A DNA stretch of 64,000 nucleotides, taken from contig CAWIMV010000002.1 of the NCBI GenBank assembly GCA_963837325.1, positions 496,001-560,000 on the forward strand. Direction: 5' to 3'. The notes under the pieces are model-generated. The model worked only from the letters and a program-made list of their open reading frames with translations, did not search any database and was not told where the DNA came from. Every line of letters begins with the position of its first letter. Position 1 is the stretch's first letter. This document shows positions 41,170 to 49,552 of the stretch, piece by piece. A program made the position numbers and the translations under genes. Source of the stretch: CAVQKZ01 sp963837325. Lineage in GTDB: Bacteria > Actinomycetota > Actinomycetes > Mycobacteriales > Jatrophihabitantaceae.

Positions 41170-41175
41170 TAACCT
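41170..41175 (+). promoter_or_regulatory. Leaderless -10 element (TAACCT) for the divergent small gene
   Basis: TAACCT is followed by six bases and ATG at 41182. It mirrors the msrA promoter. No -35 is convincing and there is no Shine-Dalgarno. Confidence 0.5.
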
Positions 41176-41181
41176 TTGACT

Positions 41182-41490
41182 ATGACGCAGTGGGGCCTGG
41201 ACACCCTCTTCAATCCGGCCAAGCGGCACATGGACGAAGAGAAGCAGCGGCTGCAGTCGACCCGCGAGGAGGTCGGCGACAGTTCGGGGGGCCGGCGCAT
41301 CGATCTCGAGTCCGGCAAGGTGACGATCAGCCGCGGCGGCAAGGCGAAAGTCGATCCCGATGAGGACGCGGCCGAAGCTGCCGATGAACAAGCCGCCGAC
41401 AATGGCGACGTCGACGCCCCTACCGCTTCGGCCGACACCGAGGGCGGCTCCGCCGACGACGAAACCGCCGAGTCCGACCAGACCGGTTGA
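41182..41490 (+). CDS. Small acidic protein, DUF6191-like
   Basis: A 102-aa hydrophilic protein: MTQWGLDTLFNPAKRHMDEE, then RRIDLESGKVTISRGG and a long acidic, low-complexity C-terminus of Asp/Glu/Ala (about 55-102). The N-terminal half resembles the DUF6191 pattern of short actinobacterial proteins with LFNP and RIDLESG; I am only moderately sure of that name. No catalytic residues are visible. It is divergent from msrA and shares its promoter region, which hints at a stress-linked role. Confidence 0.7.
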   Translation: MTQWGLDTLFNPAKRHMDEEKQRLQSTREEVGDSSGGRRIDLESGKVTISRGGKAKVDPDEDAAEAADEQAADNGDVDAPTASADTEGGSADDETAESDQTG

Positions 41491-41501
41491 GAAACCAGAA
41501 G

Positions 41502-41529
41502 CCCCCGGTAGCACATTGGCCACCGGGGG
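41502..41529. terminator. Strong GC hairpin after the small acidic gene
   Basis: CCCCCGGT (41502-41509) and ACCGGGGG (41522-41529) form a perfect 8-bp stem with a 12-base loop, starting 11 bases after the stop. A U-tract is lacking, as is normal in high-GC actinobacteria. It is the first of a series of hairpins running to about 41630. Confidence 0.7.
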
Positions 41530-41580
41530 ACTTCGTGGGTTTCAGCCTGCACGCAGTAAGCGGGGGTCTTCCCACGCACT

Positions 41581-41858
41581 GGCCGAGTTCCTCGGCCCCT
41601 TCCGGTAAACGGGGGTACTACCGGTCGGAGCCGAAGTCTGTGCGGAGATCCAAAGGCCGGTCAGCGGGACTCCCTGCCGGTAACGCTGCTGGCATTTGGT
41701 TTCCGTTAAACCGATCTTGATTTTCTCGCGCCCCGCAACTATGACGTGTAATCGGTGTTTGGTCAACCCGATCAGAGAAACTGCCAGATTTACGGGGTTA
41801 CGAGCCGGTATTGGCTGCTGCTGGAGCTGCCGTCGTACCCCACTTCGACTACTTACCG
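41581..41858. other. Structured, gene-free region between convergent genes
   Basis: GGCCGAG/CTCGGCC (41581-41597, 3-base loop) and CCGGTA/TACCGG (41602-41624) are perfect stems; with the hairpin at 41502 they make a hairpin array. From about 41690 to 41860 the base composition is visibly less GC-rich than the flanking genes, and CTGGCA...TGCCAG (about 41689-41786) brackets a possible further fold with GTTTC/GAAAC inside. No convincing protein can be read in six frames. It could be a stable RNA, a bidirectional terminator cluster or decayed foreign DNA. It does not look like tmRNA, RNase P RNA or SRP RNA. Confidence 0.4.
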
Positions 41859-43079
41859 TTACTGGGACGCGGAACCAAGCTTGACTGTTGCGCTGTGGGT
41901 GCGTCCGTTGCGCTCGTAGCTGACGGATACGGCCTGCCCCGGCGCGTGCGAGCGCACCGCGGCGACGAGGGAGGTGGCGTCGTCGATACGCTGGCCGGCT
42001 AGCTTGGTGATCACGTCCCCCTTGACGATTCCCGCGCCGGCGGCCGAGCTGTGCGCCGTCACTGTGTCGACAGTTGCTCCGCCGGAGGAGTTGTTGGTCA
42101 CCTTTACGCCCAACACCGCATGGGTGGCCCGGTGCGACGTGATCAGCTCGCCCGCGATCCGGCTGGCTTCGTCGGAAGGTATCGCGAACCCGATTCCGAT
42201 GTTGCCGGATTGGCTCGACTGCCCCGGAACCTGCAAGCCGCCGGAGGACTGGTCCGTGGCGATCGCCGCATTGATGCCCACGACATGGCCGGCCAAGTCC
42301 ACGAGCGGGCCGCCGGAGTTGCCCGGGTTGATCGCCGCGTCCGTTTGGACGGCGTTGAACACCGCCTGCGCCGTGCTGTCCCCCGTCTGCACCGGACGTG
42401 CGGTGTTGCTGACGATGCCTGCGGTGACCGTGTCCGACAGCCCCAGCGGCGCACCGACGGCTACCACCGACTGGCCGACGACGAGCCTGCTCGAGGAACT
42501 GAACGTGGCCGCGGTCAACTGCTTGGCCGCCACCTTGATCACGGCGAGGTCGTCGGACGGGTCGGTCCCGACCACGCTGGCCTTGAGCTTGCGACCGTCC
42601 GCGAGCGTGGCCGTGACTCGTCCGCTGCTGGAGGCTGCGGCGATTACGTGGTTGTTGGTCAGGATGTAGCCGTCCGAGCGGATGATCACCCCGGATCCGG
42701 TGTCCTGCTCCCCCGAGGTGTCGACGTTCACGGTCACCACGCTCGGGCCGATCTTCGCCGCTGCGGCGGCGACCGTACCGTCGACCTTCGCCGCCGGCGC
42801 GGCCTGGTTGCTGACCGCCAGGCCCGCGGCCGGGTTCTGGCTGCTGTTGTCATCGACCAATGCGACCGTGCCGGCACCGACGCCGCCGCCGACAAGGGCG
42901 GCGACGATCGCAGCCGTCACCACTGTCCGGCGCGCGCTCGCCCCGGCCGGCGGTGCGGGCGCGGCGGACGGTGGCGGCCCAACCTCTGGCGGCAGCTCCG
43001 AGGGCGGGTTCGGCGGTGGGTAACCGCCGTACGCAAGGGGCTGGGGGTATGTCGGGTACTCGGGCGTGTCCTCGGTCAT
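41859..43079 (-). CDS. HtrA/DegP-like membrane-anchored serine protease with PDZ domain
   Basis: A 406-aa protein: a Pro/Tyr-rich cytoplasmic N-terminus (about 1-50), one transmembrane helix (VVTAAIVAALVGGGVGAGTV), a trypsin-like protease domain and a C-terminal PDZ domain (about 315-400, AHSSAAGAGIVKGDVITKL). The catalytic triad is His in LTNNHVIAAA, Asp in DPSDDLAVIKV and Ser in NPGNSGGPLVDL. It faces the outside and handles misfolded or signal-cleaved envelope proteins, like mycobacterial PepD/HtrA. The ATG at 43079 has a GGGG just upstream. Confidence 0.94.
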   Translation of the reverse strand: MTEDTPEYPTYPQPLAYGGYPPPNPPSELPPEVGPPPSAAPAPPAGASARRTVVTAAIVAALVGGGVGAGTVALVDDNSSQNPAAGLAVSNQAAPAAKVDGTVAAAAAKIGPSVVTVNVDTSGEQDTGSGVIIRSDGYILTNNHVIAAASSSGRVTATLADGRKLKASVVGTDPSDDLAVIKVAAKQLTAATFSSSSRLVVGQSVVAVGAPLGLSDTVTAGIVSNTARPVQTGDSTAQAVFNAVQTDAAINPGNSGGPLVDLAGHVVGINAAIATDQSSGGLQVPGQSSQSGNIGIGFAIPSDEASRIAGELITSHRATHAVLGVKVTNNSSGGATVDTVTAHSSAAGAGIVKGDVITKLAGQRIDDATSLVAAVRSHAPGQAVSVSYERNGRTHSATVKLGSASQ

Positions 43080-43158
43080 GACCCCAGCCTGCGGGCCTCT
43101 TCTGTGCTCGCGCTGTGAGCGGACCGTGAACAGCTGAGGACAGACGGGCCCGGGTGCA

Positions 43159-43452
43159 TCATTCGGCCGGTTCCGTTTCCGGATCCCAGCCGCCGCCGTG
43201 CGTGCGCTGAATCAGGTCGTTGAGCACGGGTCCGACGACTTGCGGAAAGCCGGCCACCTGAATCGCGACGCTGAACCGGTCGCTGGACACCGAGCTGGCC
43301 GGATCGGCCGGGTCGAGCATCATCCGTTCACTCATCGTCAACACCTGGAAGGCCAGCCCTCGCGCGTTCAGGAACTCACTGAGCGCGCCCACCTCTTTCT
43401 CGTCGACCGTTTGCAAGAACACCTGGCCGCTCAGCCATCCAGTCATCTCCAT
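43159..43452 (-). CDS. Conserved hypothetical protein, ~97 aa
   Basis: I do not recognise this protein. From ATG at 43452 it reads MEMTGWLSGQVFLQTVDEKE then FLNARGLAFQVLTMSERMML, and ends in IQRTHGGGWDPETEPAE. It is soluble, mixed alpha/beta, with an acidic C-terminus. The frame stays open to 43533, but the extra residues lie in the palindrome at 43479-43552 and are probably not coding. It lies between the HtrA-like protease and the extracellular nuclease on the same strand, separated by that hairpin. Confidence 0.55.
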   Translation of the reverse strand: MEMTGWLSGQVFLQTVDEKEVGALSEFLNARGLAFQVLTMSERMMLDPADPASSVSSDRFSVAIQVAGFPQVVGPVLNDLIQRTHGGGWDPETEPAE

Positions 43453-43478
43453 ACGTTCATCTTCGCGCGCCGCCCACA

Positions 43479-43552
43479 CGTCGAGTGACGTATTCGCATG
43501 ATCAGAGACGGAAGAATCGCCGTCTCTGATCATGGCGATACGTCACTCGACG
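43479..43552. repeat. 74-bp near-perfect inverted repeat (family C)
   Basis: Two 33-base arms starting CGTCGAGTGACGTAT and differing at three positions close over the loop AAGAATC, with ATGATCAGAGACGG next to the loop. It directly follows the stop of the extracellular-nuclease gene (43557), so it probably terminates or stabilises that mRNA. The outer CGTCGAGTG resembles the elements at 1334-1399. Confidence 0.85.
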
Positions 43553-43556
43553 AGGG

Positions 43557-46019
43557 TCAGGGCGTGATGTCAACGACCTGCGGGTCGTGGTCGCTGGCCT
43601 GCTGGGCGTACTCGGCGTTGACGTGCACCACCTGGTACTTGACGCCCTTGACGGCCTTGCCGACCAGGATGTGGTCGAGCACCTGCGAGACACCGTCGAA
43701 GACATACGTGTACTGCTGATTCACCGGCAGCGTGCTGATCAGGTCGGTGAGGGTCTCCGGACCGCTGCCGTCGGCGGTACCGGTCCGCAGTACCGCCAGC
43801 GCCGCGCTGAACTGGTAGTCGTTGAGGTCGCCGACCACGACGACGTCGGCCTTCTTATCGGCGGCCAGCAGTGAGCCGACGAAGTTGTGCACCACCTGGG
43901 CCTGACCGGCTCGCTGCACCGTGGAGCTCTGCTCGGGGTACTGGAACCGGCCGTCGGCGCTCTGGTCGCCGAGCTTGGAGTTGAAGTGGTTGGCGATCAC
44001 GAAGACATGCTTGCCGCCGAAGCTGAACTCGCCGACCAGCGGTTTGCGGCTGGACGACCAGACGGGATTGGCCGGATCGATGCGCCCCGGCGACAGGGTC
44101 AGCGCCGCCTGCCCCTGGCTCTTGACCACCGCGGTGCCGGTCGTCGACCGGTTCGTCGCGGCGGTGCCGGCGTCGACGAACGACACCCGCGCCGGGTTGA
44201 AGAGGAACGCGACCCGGATGTTGCCGCCGGGCTGGCCGCCGTCCTGGTCGTTGACCGGATCGACCTCGCGCCAGCTGTAGGTCGGGCCACCGGCCGCGGT
44301 GATGGCGGCCGTCAGCTTGGTCAGCGTCTGGTCGGCCGCGACGACGCCGTTGTCGGTGGCGCCGCTGTTGTCCTGCACCTCTTCCAACGCGACGATGTCG
44401 GGCCGGGCCAGGTTGCCCACGACGCCCTGGGCCAGCCGGTCGTACTTCGACTGGGCGTCGCTCGGGGCGAGGTTCTCGACGTTGTACGTCGCGATCGACA
44501 GCTGCTTCTTCGTGCCTGCGGTGGCGACGACCGGCGCCAGGTTGCCGCGGTCAACCGGGCCCAGCGTGGTCGCCGCGAGCACGTAGCCGCCGAAGTTGGA
44601 GTAATCGATCGGGCCGATGGTCGCGCCGTCGAAGACGTCGTCGACGTTGACGCCGGGGTTGCTGCCGTCGGTCGGGATGACTTCGAGTCGGCCCGACGGG
44701 GTGGCGTTCTCGGCCAGCAGTTCCGTGCCGCCGCGGTACGTCTTGGCCTGGTTGGGCTTGGTCGTGATGAACTGCTCGCCGAAACTGTTGGACGGGCCGA
44801 CGACCCGGGCACTGTTGACCTGGACCCGCATGCCCTCGAGCGACTCGTAGAAGTCCAGCGCCGAACGCGCCGGCGTGATCGGCGTGGACTCGATGTTGCC
44901 GTTGCCGAGGTCCGGTGCGTACACCGCCGGGACGGTGGTGGGTTCGAGCACGACCGGTGCAGGGAGCGGGTTGCCGCTGGACAGCTTGGTTGTCGTGGCG
45001 GTGCCGATCTCCGTCGTCGACAGCTGGGACGTGGTGCTCGTCGTCTCGCCGCTGGACAGCGGGTAGAAGTCGCTCACCTTGCCTGATACGAGCACGCTGT
45101 CGCCGACCGCGACCCCACTCGGCGCCGAGCCGGTGTAGACGAAGACGCCCTCGCTGGTGGCCGGGTTGCTGTCTGCCGTTGGGTCCTGCAGCCAGTAGCC
45201 CTTGCTCGAACCGGTGGCCCGGATGCCGGTGACGATGCCGGGCACGTTGGTGACTTGTTGACCGTTCTGCGGTGACACCCAACTGGTGCCCTGGATGTCG
45301 TGGATGCGTAGCGGCCCGGGTTCGGTTCCGCCACCACCGCCGCCCGATCCCGCGTTCGGCGCGCCCGGTGTGGGCGCGTCGGCCGTGAAGTCGGTCGCGT
45401 TCTGATCGGTGTCGGCTGCGCTGGTGCGCTGCGCGGACGTGGTGTTGCTGGTGGCCGGTGCGTCGGCGTTGCCCTCGTGGACGACCGCCGTGCCGTAGCC
45501 GACGAGGTCGACGATGCTGACGTCGGCCGCGCAGTCGTCGACGGTCTTGCAGGTGAGCGCGGTCGTCGAACTCACCAGGGCGACCGTGCCTGCGGTGCCG
45601 GACAGGTTCGTCGATCCGGTGGCCTGCGTGGGTGGCAGGTCGGCCGTGCCGCCGGCCCCGGCCGCTTCCGCGACGAGGTACCGGGCGCCGGGCGCGACCG
45701 ACCCGGTCAGGGGGGTGACCGACCAGACGGTGCTCGCACCGGGCGACGCAGAGAGGTACTGCACCGACCAGGAGCCAACGTCCTGTGCGGTAGCGCCCCG
45801 GTTCGCGAGTTCGATGAAGTCGTTCTTCAGGGTGGCGCCACTGTTGCCCCCGCCGCCGTAGGCCTCGTTCACGACCAGTCCGCTCGACGGGGCGGCCGCG
45901 GCGGCCGACGATGTCGCCGCGAGAGCGGCGGCGGTCAGCGTCGTGACCGCGATGAGCGTGGCGACGGTGCGGGGTGCTGCGCGCAAGGCTGCCTCCGGTG
46001 GCGATCGACTACCGCCCAT
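43557..46019 (-). CDS. Secreted ExeM/NucH-type extracellular endonuclease with lamin-tail domain
   Basis: An 820-aa secreted protein: signal peptide VATLIAVTTLTAAALAATSS ending in an Ala-rich cleavage site, a lamin-tail (LTD) domain at about 45-180 (SGLVVNEAYGGGGNSGATLK, FIELANRG), an OB-like segment (about 235-340) and a C-terminal endonuclease/exonuclease/phosphatase domain (about 500-815). The latter carries IATYNVENL, ALEEVQDN, FVIANHFNSKLGD, VVGDLNDYQ and SDHDPQVVDI, the metal and catalytic residues of the fold. It degrades extracellular DNA for phosphate or nutrients. There is no cell-wall anchor. Confidence 0.92.
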   Translation of the reverse strand: MGGSRSPPEAALRAAPRTVATLIAVTTLTAAALAATSSAAAAAPSSGLVVNEAYGGGGNSGATLKNDFIELANRGATAQDVGSWSVQYLSASPGASTVWSVTPLTGSVAPGARYLVAEAAGAGGTADLPPTQATGSTNLSGTAGTVALVSSTTALTCKTVDDCAADVSIVDLVGYGTAVVHEGNADAPATSNTTSAQRTSAADTDQNATDFTADAPTPGAPNAGSGGGGGGTEPGPLRIHDIQGTSWVSPQNGQQVTNVPGIVTGIRATGSSKGYWLQDPTADSNPATSEGVFVYTGSAPSGVAVGDSVLVSGKVSDFYPLSSGETTSTTSQLSTTEIGTATTTKLSSGNPLPAPVVLEPTTVPAVYAPDLGNGNIESTPITPARSALDFYESLEGMRVQVNSARVVGPSNSFGEQFITTKPNQAKTYRGGTELLAENATPSGRLEVIPTDGSNPGVNVDDVFDGATIGPIDYSNFGGYVLAATTLGPVDRGNLAPVVATAGTKKQLSIATYNVENLAPSDAQSKYDRLAQGVVGNLARPDIVALEEVQDNSGATDNGVVAADQTLTKLTAAITAAGGPTYSWREVDPVNDQDGGQPGGNIRVAFLFNPARVSFVDAGTAATNRSTTGTAVVKSQGQAALTLSPGRIDPANPVWSSSRKPLVGEFSFGGKHVFVIANHFNSKLGDQSADGRFQYPEQSSTVQRAGQAQVVHNFVGSLLAADKKADVVVVGDLNDYQFSAALAVLRTGTADGSGPETLTDLISTLPVNQQYTYVFDGVSQVLDHILVGKAVKGVKYQVVHVNAEYAQQASDHDPQVVDITP

Positions 46020-46115
46020 GCTCTGCGAGTGCCGTGGCGGCTACCTGAACTTAACGTGCATAGCCGACAAACGTCGATTCTCGCGTTTCCCGCCGGGAGG
46101 TGTCAGGGTGGCGAC

Positions 46116-46685
46116 ATGAACGTGCTGCTCATCGGACCGCCGGGTTCGGGCAAGGGCACGCAAGGCGAGCGCCTCGCCAAGCGTCTGGGCCTGGACCACA
46201 TCGCCGCCGGGGACCTGCTGCGGGCGGAGGTCGACGAGCAGACGCCACTGGGGCGGGAAGTCGCCGCCATCATGCAGCGCGGTGACCTGGTGCCCGACGA
46301 CATCATCCTGAAGATGTTGATGCCCAGGATCCTGGCCGCGGCCGAGACGAACGGGTACCTGCTCGACGGCTTCCCGCGCTCGGTCGAACAGGCCGTCGAG
46401 GCGCGCAAGCTAGCCGACGCCGACGTCGGTCCGCATGCCGTCATCTACCTCGACGCCCCGCGCGAGGAGTTGATGCGCCGGATCCTGGCCCGGGCCAAGC
46501 AGGAAGGGCGCGCCGACGACAACCCCGGGACTGTCGCCAACCGCCTGGAGGTCTTCGAGGAGGCGACCCATCCGCTGGTCGACTACTACCGTGACCGCGG
46601 TCTGTTGCATGTCGTCAACGCCGACCTCGACGAGGACGCCGTCACCGAGGAGATCCTGCGCGCGCTGGATGCCGCGACCGACTGA
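46116..46685 (+). CDS. adk: Adenylate kinase (short-LID form)
   Basis: A 189-aa enzyme interconverting ATP + AMP and 2 ADP. The P-loop is GPPGSGKGTQ (residues 7-16), the AMP-site run GYLLDGFPRSVEQA, and the arginine-rich LID is short, without zinc cysteines, as in mycobacterial adk. Context is unusual: adk is normally in the ribosomal secY-adk-map block, which is not here. It is therefore either a second copy or a relocated gene. ATG at 46116 follows AGGGTGG. Confidence 0.93.
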   Translation: MNVLLIGPPGSGKGTQGERLAKRLGLDHIAAGDLLRAEVDEQTPLGREVAAIMQRGDLVPDDIILKMLMPRILAAAETNGYLLDGFPRSVEQAVEARKLADADVGPHAVIYLDAPREELMRRILARAKQEGRADDNPGTVANRLEVFEEATHPLVDYYRDRGLLHVVNADLDEDAVTEEILRALDAATD

Positions 46686-46696
46686 CGGGCCGCTGA

Positions 46697-48328
46697 TCAG
46701 AGATCCGGGAGCCGCCGTTTGACGACCTTGCCCGCCGGGTTGCGCGGCAGTTCGTCGACGAAGCGCACGTCGCGCGGCACCTTGTAACGAGCCAGGTTGG
46801 CCTTGACGTAGTTGCGGACACCGTCCTCGTCGATGCCCGCCCCGTCGGCACGCACCACGTAGGCGCGAAGGCGGGCGCCGAAGTCGGGGTCGTCGATGCC
46901 GACCACGGCCGCGTCGGCGATGTCGTCGTGGCCGGCCAGCAACTCCTCGATCTCGCGCGGGAAGACGTTCTCGCCGCCCGAGACGATCATGTCGTCGTCA
47001 CGGCCGTCGACGAACAACCGACCCGCCCCGTCGACGTGCCCGACGTCGCCGGTGGCCATCAGCCCGGCGATCTGTTCCTTGTTGCCGCCGCCGGTGTAGC
47101 CCTCGAACTGGATCGAGTTGCCCACGAAGATGCGTCCGGTCGCACCGACGGGGACCTCGCGGCCGTCCGGATCGAGCAGCTTGATGATCGTGCCCAGCGG
47201 AGGGCGCCCGACGGTGCCTGGTGCCGCCCGCAGATCGGCCGGCGTCGCGATCGTGGCGTAGGCGACCTCGGTCGAGCCGTACAGGTTGTAGAGCACGTCC
47301 CCGAGCAGATCCATCGTCTGGCCCGCCAGTTCGGCCGAGAGCGCAGAACCCGAGACGGCGACGATGCGCAGCGCCGAAAGGTCGCGGACTCCGGCCTCGG
47401 ACGAGATGGCCGGCAGCAGCCGCGACAGCAGGATTGGCACGGTGATGAGCGCGTCGCAGCGGTGCTCTTCCAGAGCCGCCACTGTGGCCTTCGGGTCGAA
47501 GCGCCGGGCGAGCACCACGGTGTTGCCCAGACCGAGGGCCAGCATCGAGCTGAGCAGTCCCCAGGCGTGGAAGGCCGGCGCGGCGAGCAGCACTGTTCGC
47601 CCGGATCGCAACGGGATCTTCGACACGTAGCCGCCCGGGATGACCATCGAGAGAGCTAGGTCGCGCGGTGCCCCCTTCGGCGTGCCGGTGGTGCCGCTCG
47701 TCAGCAGCACGATGCGCTGCTTTCGGCCCGGTCGCGGCGGCGCGGAGGTCGGCGCGGCCGCGATGAGTCGGTCAATCGTCGTCGCGTCGCCCGGCTCGTC
47801 GGCCCAGGCCAGCACCGGTCCGAGCGGCGGGTCGTAGCTGGAGACGATCTCGCCGAATTCCTCGTCGTGCACGAGCACGGCGACGTCCTCGCGTGCGCAC
47901 ACGTCGGCCAGTTGCGGCGCGGCGAAGTCGGTGTTGAGCAGCAGGGTGCGGGCACCGAGTTTCGAGCCGGCGAACAGTGCCTCGAACAGGCCGCGGTGGT
48001 TGCGGGCCAAGATTCCGAGGCTGTCGCCGGGCTGAAAGCCCCGATCGCGTAACGCGTTCGCCAAGGCGTTGCTGCGCTGGTCAAGCTCGCCGAACGTGAC
48101 TGGCCCGCGCTCGTCGAGGAGCGCAACCCGGTTGCCTTGCCCGGCGGCGGCGAGCGCGACGGCCGCGCCGACCGGGCCGTAGGCCTCCAGCGCGCGCAGC
48201 ACGCCGAGGTAGCGATGCGGCGCGATCATTGCCGCGCCGGCGCCGCGGGCCCGCAGCAGCGTGGCGGCGAATTGCGCCTCGTTGCCGGCCCGGCCGAGCA
48301 ACCGGCGGCCGTCTTCGAGGATGCCCAT
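46697..48328 (-). CDS. Fatty-acyl-CoA ligase (AMP-forming, FadD-type)
   Basis: A 543-aa ANL-superfamily enzyme: AMP-binding motif LTSGTTGTPKGAPRD, NLYGSTEVAYATIA, TGDVGHVDGAGRLFVDGRDDD, ending in NPAGKVVKRRLPDL with the catalytic C-terminal lysine. It activates fatty acids (or related acids) as acyl-adenylates and then CoA esters. Chain-length preference cannot be read. The length is complete. It is convergent with adk, 11 bases between the stops. Confidence 0.92.
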   Translation of the reverse strand: MGILEDGRRLLGRAGNEAQFAATLLRARGAGAAMIAPHRYLGVLRALEAYGPVGAAVALAAAGQGNRVALLDERGPVTFGELDQRSNALANALRDRGFQPGDSLGILARNHRGLFEALFAGSKLGARTLLLNTDFAAPQLADVCAREDVAVLVHDEEFGEIVSSYDPPLGPVLAWADEPGDATTIDRLIAAAPTSAPPRPGRKQRIVLLTSGTTGTPKGAPRDLALSMVIPGGYVSKIPLRSGRTVLLAAPAFHAWGLLSSMLALGLGNTVVLARRFDPKATVAALEEHRCDALITVPILLSRLLPAISSEAGVRDLSALRIVAVSGSALSAELAGQTMDLLGDVLYNLYGSTEVAYATIATPADLRAAPGTVGRPPLGTIIKLLDPDGREVPVGATGRIFVGNSIQFEGYTGGGNKEQIAGLMATGDVGHVDGAGRLFVDGRDDDMIVSGGENVFPREIEELLAGHDDIADAAVVGIDDPDFGARLRAYVVRADGAGIDEDGVRNYVKANLARYKVPRDVRFVDELPRNPAGKVVKRRLPDL

Positions 48329-48334
48329 GCGACC

Positions 48335-48340
48335 GTCCTA
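48335..48340 (-). promoter_or_regulatory. Possible leaderless -10 (TAGGAC) for the acyl-CoA ligase
   Basis: TAGGAC on the minus strand is followed by six bases and the ATG of the ligase; it departs from TANNNT at the last base, so it is weaker than the other examples. Confidence 0.3.
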
Positions 48341-48407
48341 CCAGTGGCCCGCTCCGGGCGCATGCCACGGTCTACGATTCCGACGCACACGAGAGACCGG
48401 AGGCGGC

Positions 48408-48719
48408 ATGGGCGGCGGCAACGAGACGATCGACACCGACGCGCTGCGGGCGCTCGCCGGTCGGTTCGACAGCGACGTCGGCGCGCACCTCGACACCGCC
48501 CGCACCAAGCTCGCGGCGGTCCGCCCGCTCGAGTACAGCAACTTCACGACGGTGGCGTGGACGCTGGCCACCGCCTACGTCGAAGCCGCCAACTTCCAGA
48601 ACCGCGACCTCGAGACCAAGCGGCAGACCGTGACGTCCTACGGCGCGGCGCTGAAGAAGACCGCCGACGACTGGGATGCCGCCGAAGCCGCCAGCACCCC
48701 GAAGACCGGCGGCAACTGA
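48408..48719 (+). CDS. Type VII secretion target, WXG100-like small protein
   Basis: A 103-aa helical protein: MGGGNETIDTDALRALAGRF, then VAWTLATAYVEAANFQNRDL and KKTADDWDAAEAAS at the end. No strict WXG is seen, but size, two-helix layout and position next to a large WXG substrate match the ESX-type target family. It begins with ATG after GGAGGCGGC. Its stop overlaps the next start (TGATG). Confidence 0.7.
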   Translation: MGGGNETIDTDALRALAGRFDSDVGAHLDTARTKLAAVRPLEYSNFTTVAWTLATAYVEAANFQNRDLETKRQTVTSYGAALKKTADDWDAAEAASTPKTGGN

Positions 48720-49552
48720 TGGGCAGCCCGCTCGACGCCGGGCAGGGGATGGCCGAGACGGCCCTGATCTCCACCAGTTTCGCGGCCTGCGTGATCCCGG
48801 TGGCGTGGGCCTGTGCCGGCGAGATGTACCAACTGCAGTGCGATCCCGGCGCGATGTTCGAGGCCGGGCAGGCCTGGTTGGCCGTCGCCGGCACGATGGG
48901 CGATGCGGTGCACGCCAACGAGGACTTGACCAACTCGATCGGCGGCACCGGCTGGCAGGGCGCTGACTACGACGCCTTCGTGGCCAAGGCCGCCCACCTG
49001 AGCCAGGAGCTCATGGTCGACCAGGTGTTCGCGTACACCGTCGGAATCGCGTTGATCACGATGTCGGTGGCGCTGTTCGTGGCCATCACGGTCATGGTGG
49101 TGATGGGCCTGGCGCTGGCCGCGAACGCCGTCGCCATTCTGGCCGCCGCCGCTTCGATCATCGGCGATTTCGGGCCGGTCGAGGCGTTGGAGCTCGAGGC
49201 GGAAATGTACGCCCTGGAGTGCGAGGCCAGCCTGATGGAGATCGCCGAGGGGCTGACGACGATGAGTCACGTCCTCGGTGGCACGATCACCGCGCTGCTC
49301 GCCGGCGACATCGCCACCCAGTCGGCGCTGGGCGACAGCCAGGCGTTGTCGGACCTCGGCCAGGCGAGCGTCGACGGTCTGGGCACGATCACCACGGGCC
49401 TGGTCGCCGCGCTGTATCAGGGCCAGGTCGGCAAGTACATGAAGACGCCGTACACGTCGACGATCATCCGGGCCCTGGGTCTCTCCGACACGATCACCGG
49501 ATCCACGATCCCCGACCGGGTGACCAAGCCGTTCGACCCATCGCGCAACTAG
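48719..49552 (+). CDS. WXG-type large type VII substrate with transmembrane segments
   Basis: A 277-aa protein. The WXG-type turn is in SIGGTGWQGADYDAFVAKAA (Trp-Gln-Gly near residue 79). A strongly hydrophobic region of about 45 residues follows (VGIALITMSVALFVAITVMV, then GLALAANAVAILAAAASII), enough for two membrane spans. The C-terminus is more polar (DTITGSTIPDRVTKPF). It resembles the WXG substrate of the second cluster in architecture, and lacks a toxin domain. It starts at ATG overlapping the upstream stop by one base; its stop shares CTAG with the YbaB-like gene. Confidence 0.68.
   Translation: MGSPLDAGQGMAETALISTSFAACVIPVAWACAGEMYQLQCDPGAMFEAGQAWLAVAGTMGDAVHANEDLTNSIGGTGWQGADYDAFVAKAAHLSQELMVDQVFAYTVGIALITMSVALFVAITVMVVMGLALAANAVAILAAAASIIGDFGPVEALELEAEMYALECEASLMEIAEGLTTMSHVLGGTITALLAGDIATQSALGDSQALSDLGQASVDGLGTITTGLVAALYQGQVGKYMKTPYTSTIIRALGLSDTITGSTIPDRVTKPFDPSRN

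Noticed and set aside
41542..41766. A 74-codon minus-strand ORF in the hairpin region
   Set aside because: No ribosome-binding site, no recognisable domain, and it runs through the perfect stems.
41800..41858. Resemblance of GGCTGCTGCTGG to the 16S rRNA 530-region
   Set aside because: Only a short GC-rich match; flanking sequence does not fit any rRNA.
43453..43533. N-terminal 27 residues of the small protein at 43159
   Set aside because: They are read from the long palindrome at 43479-43552; the internal ATG at 43452 gives a compact protein.
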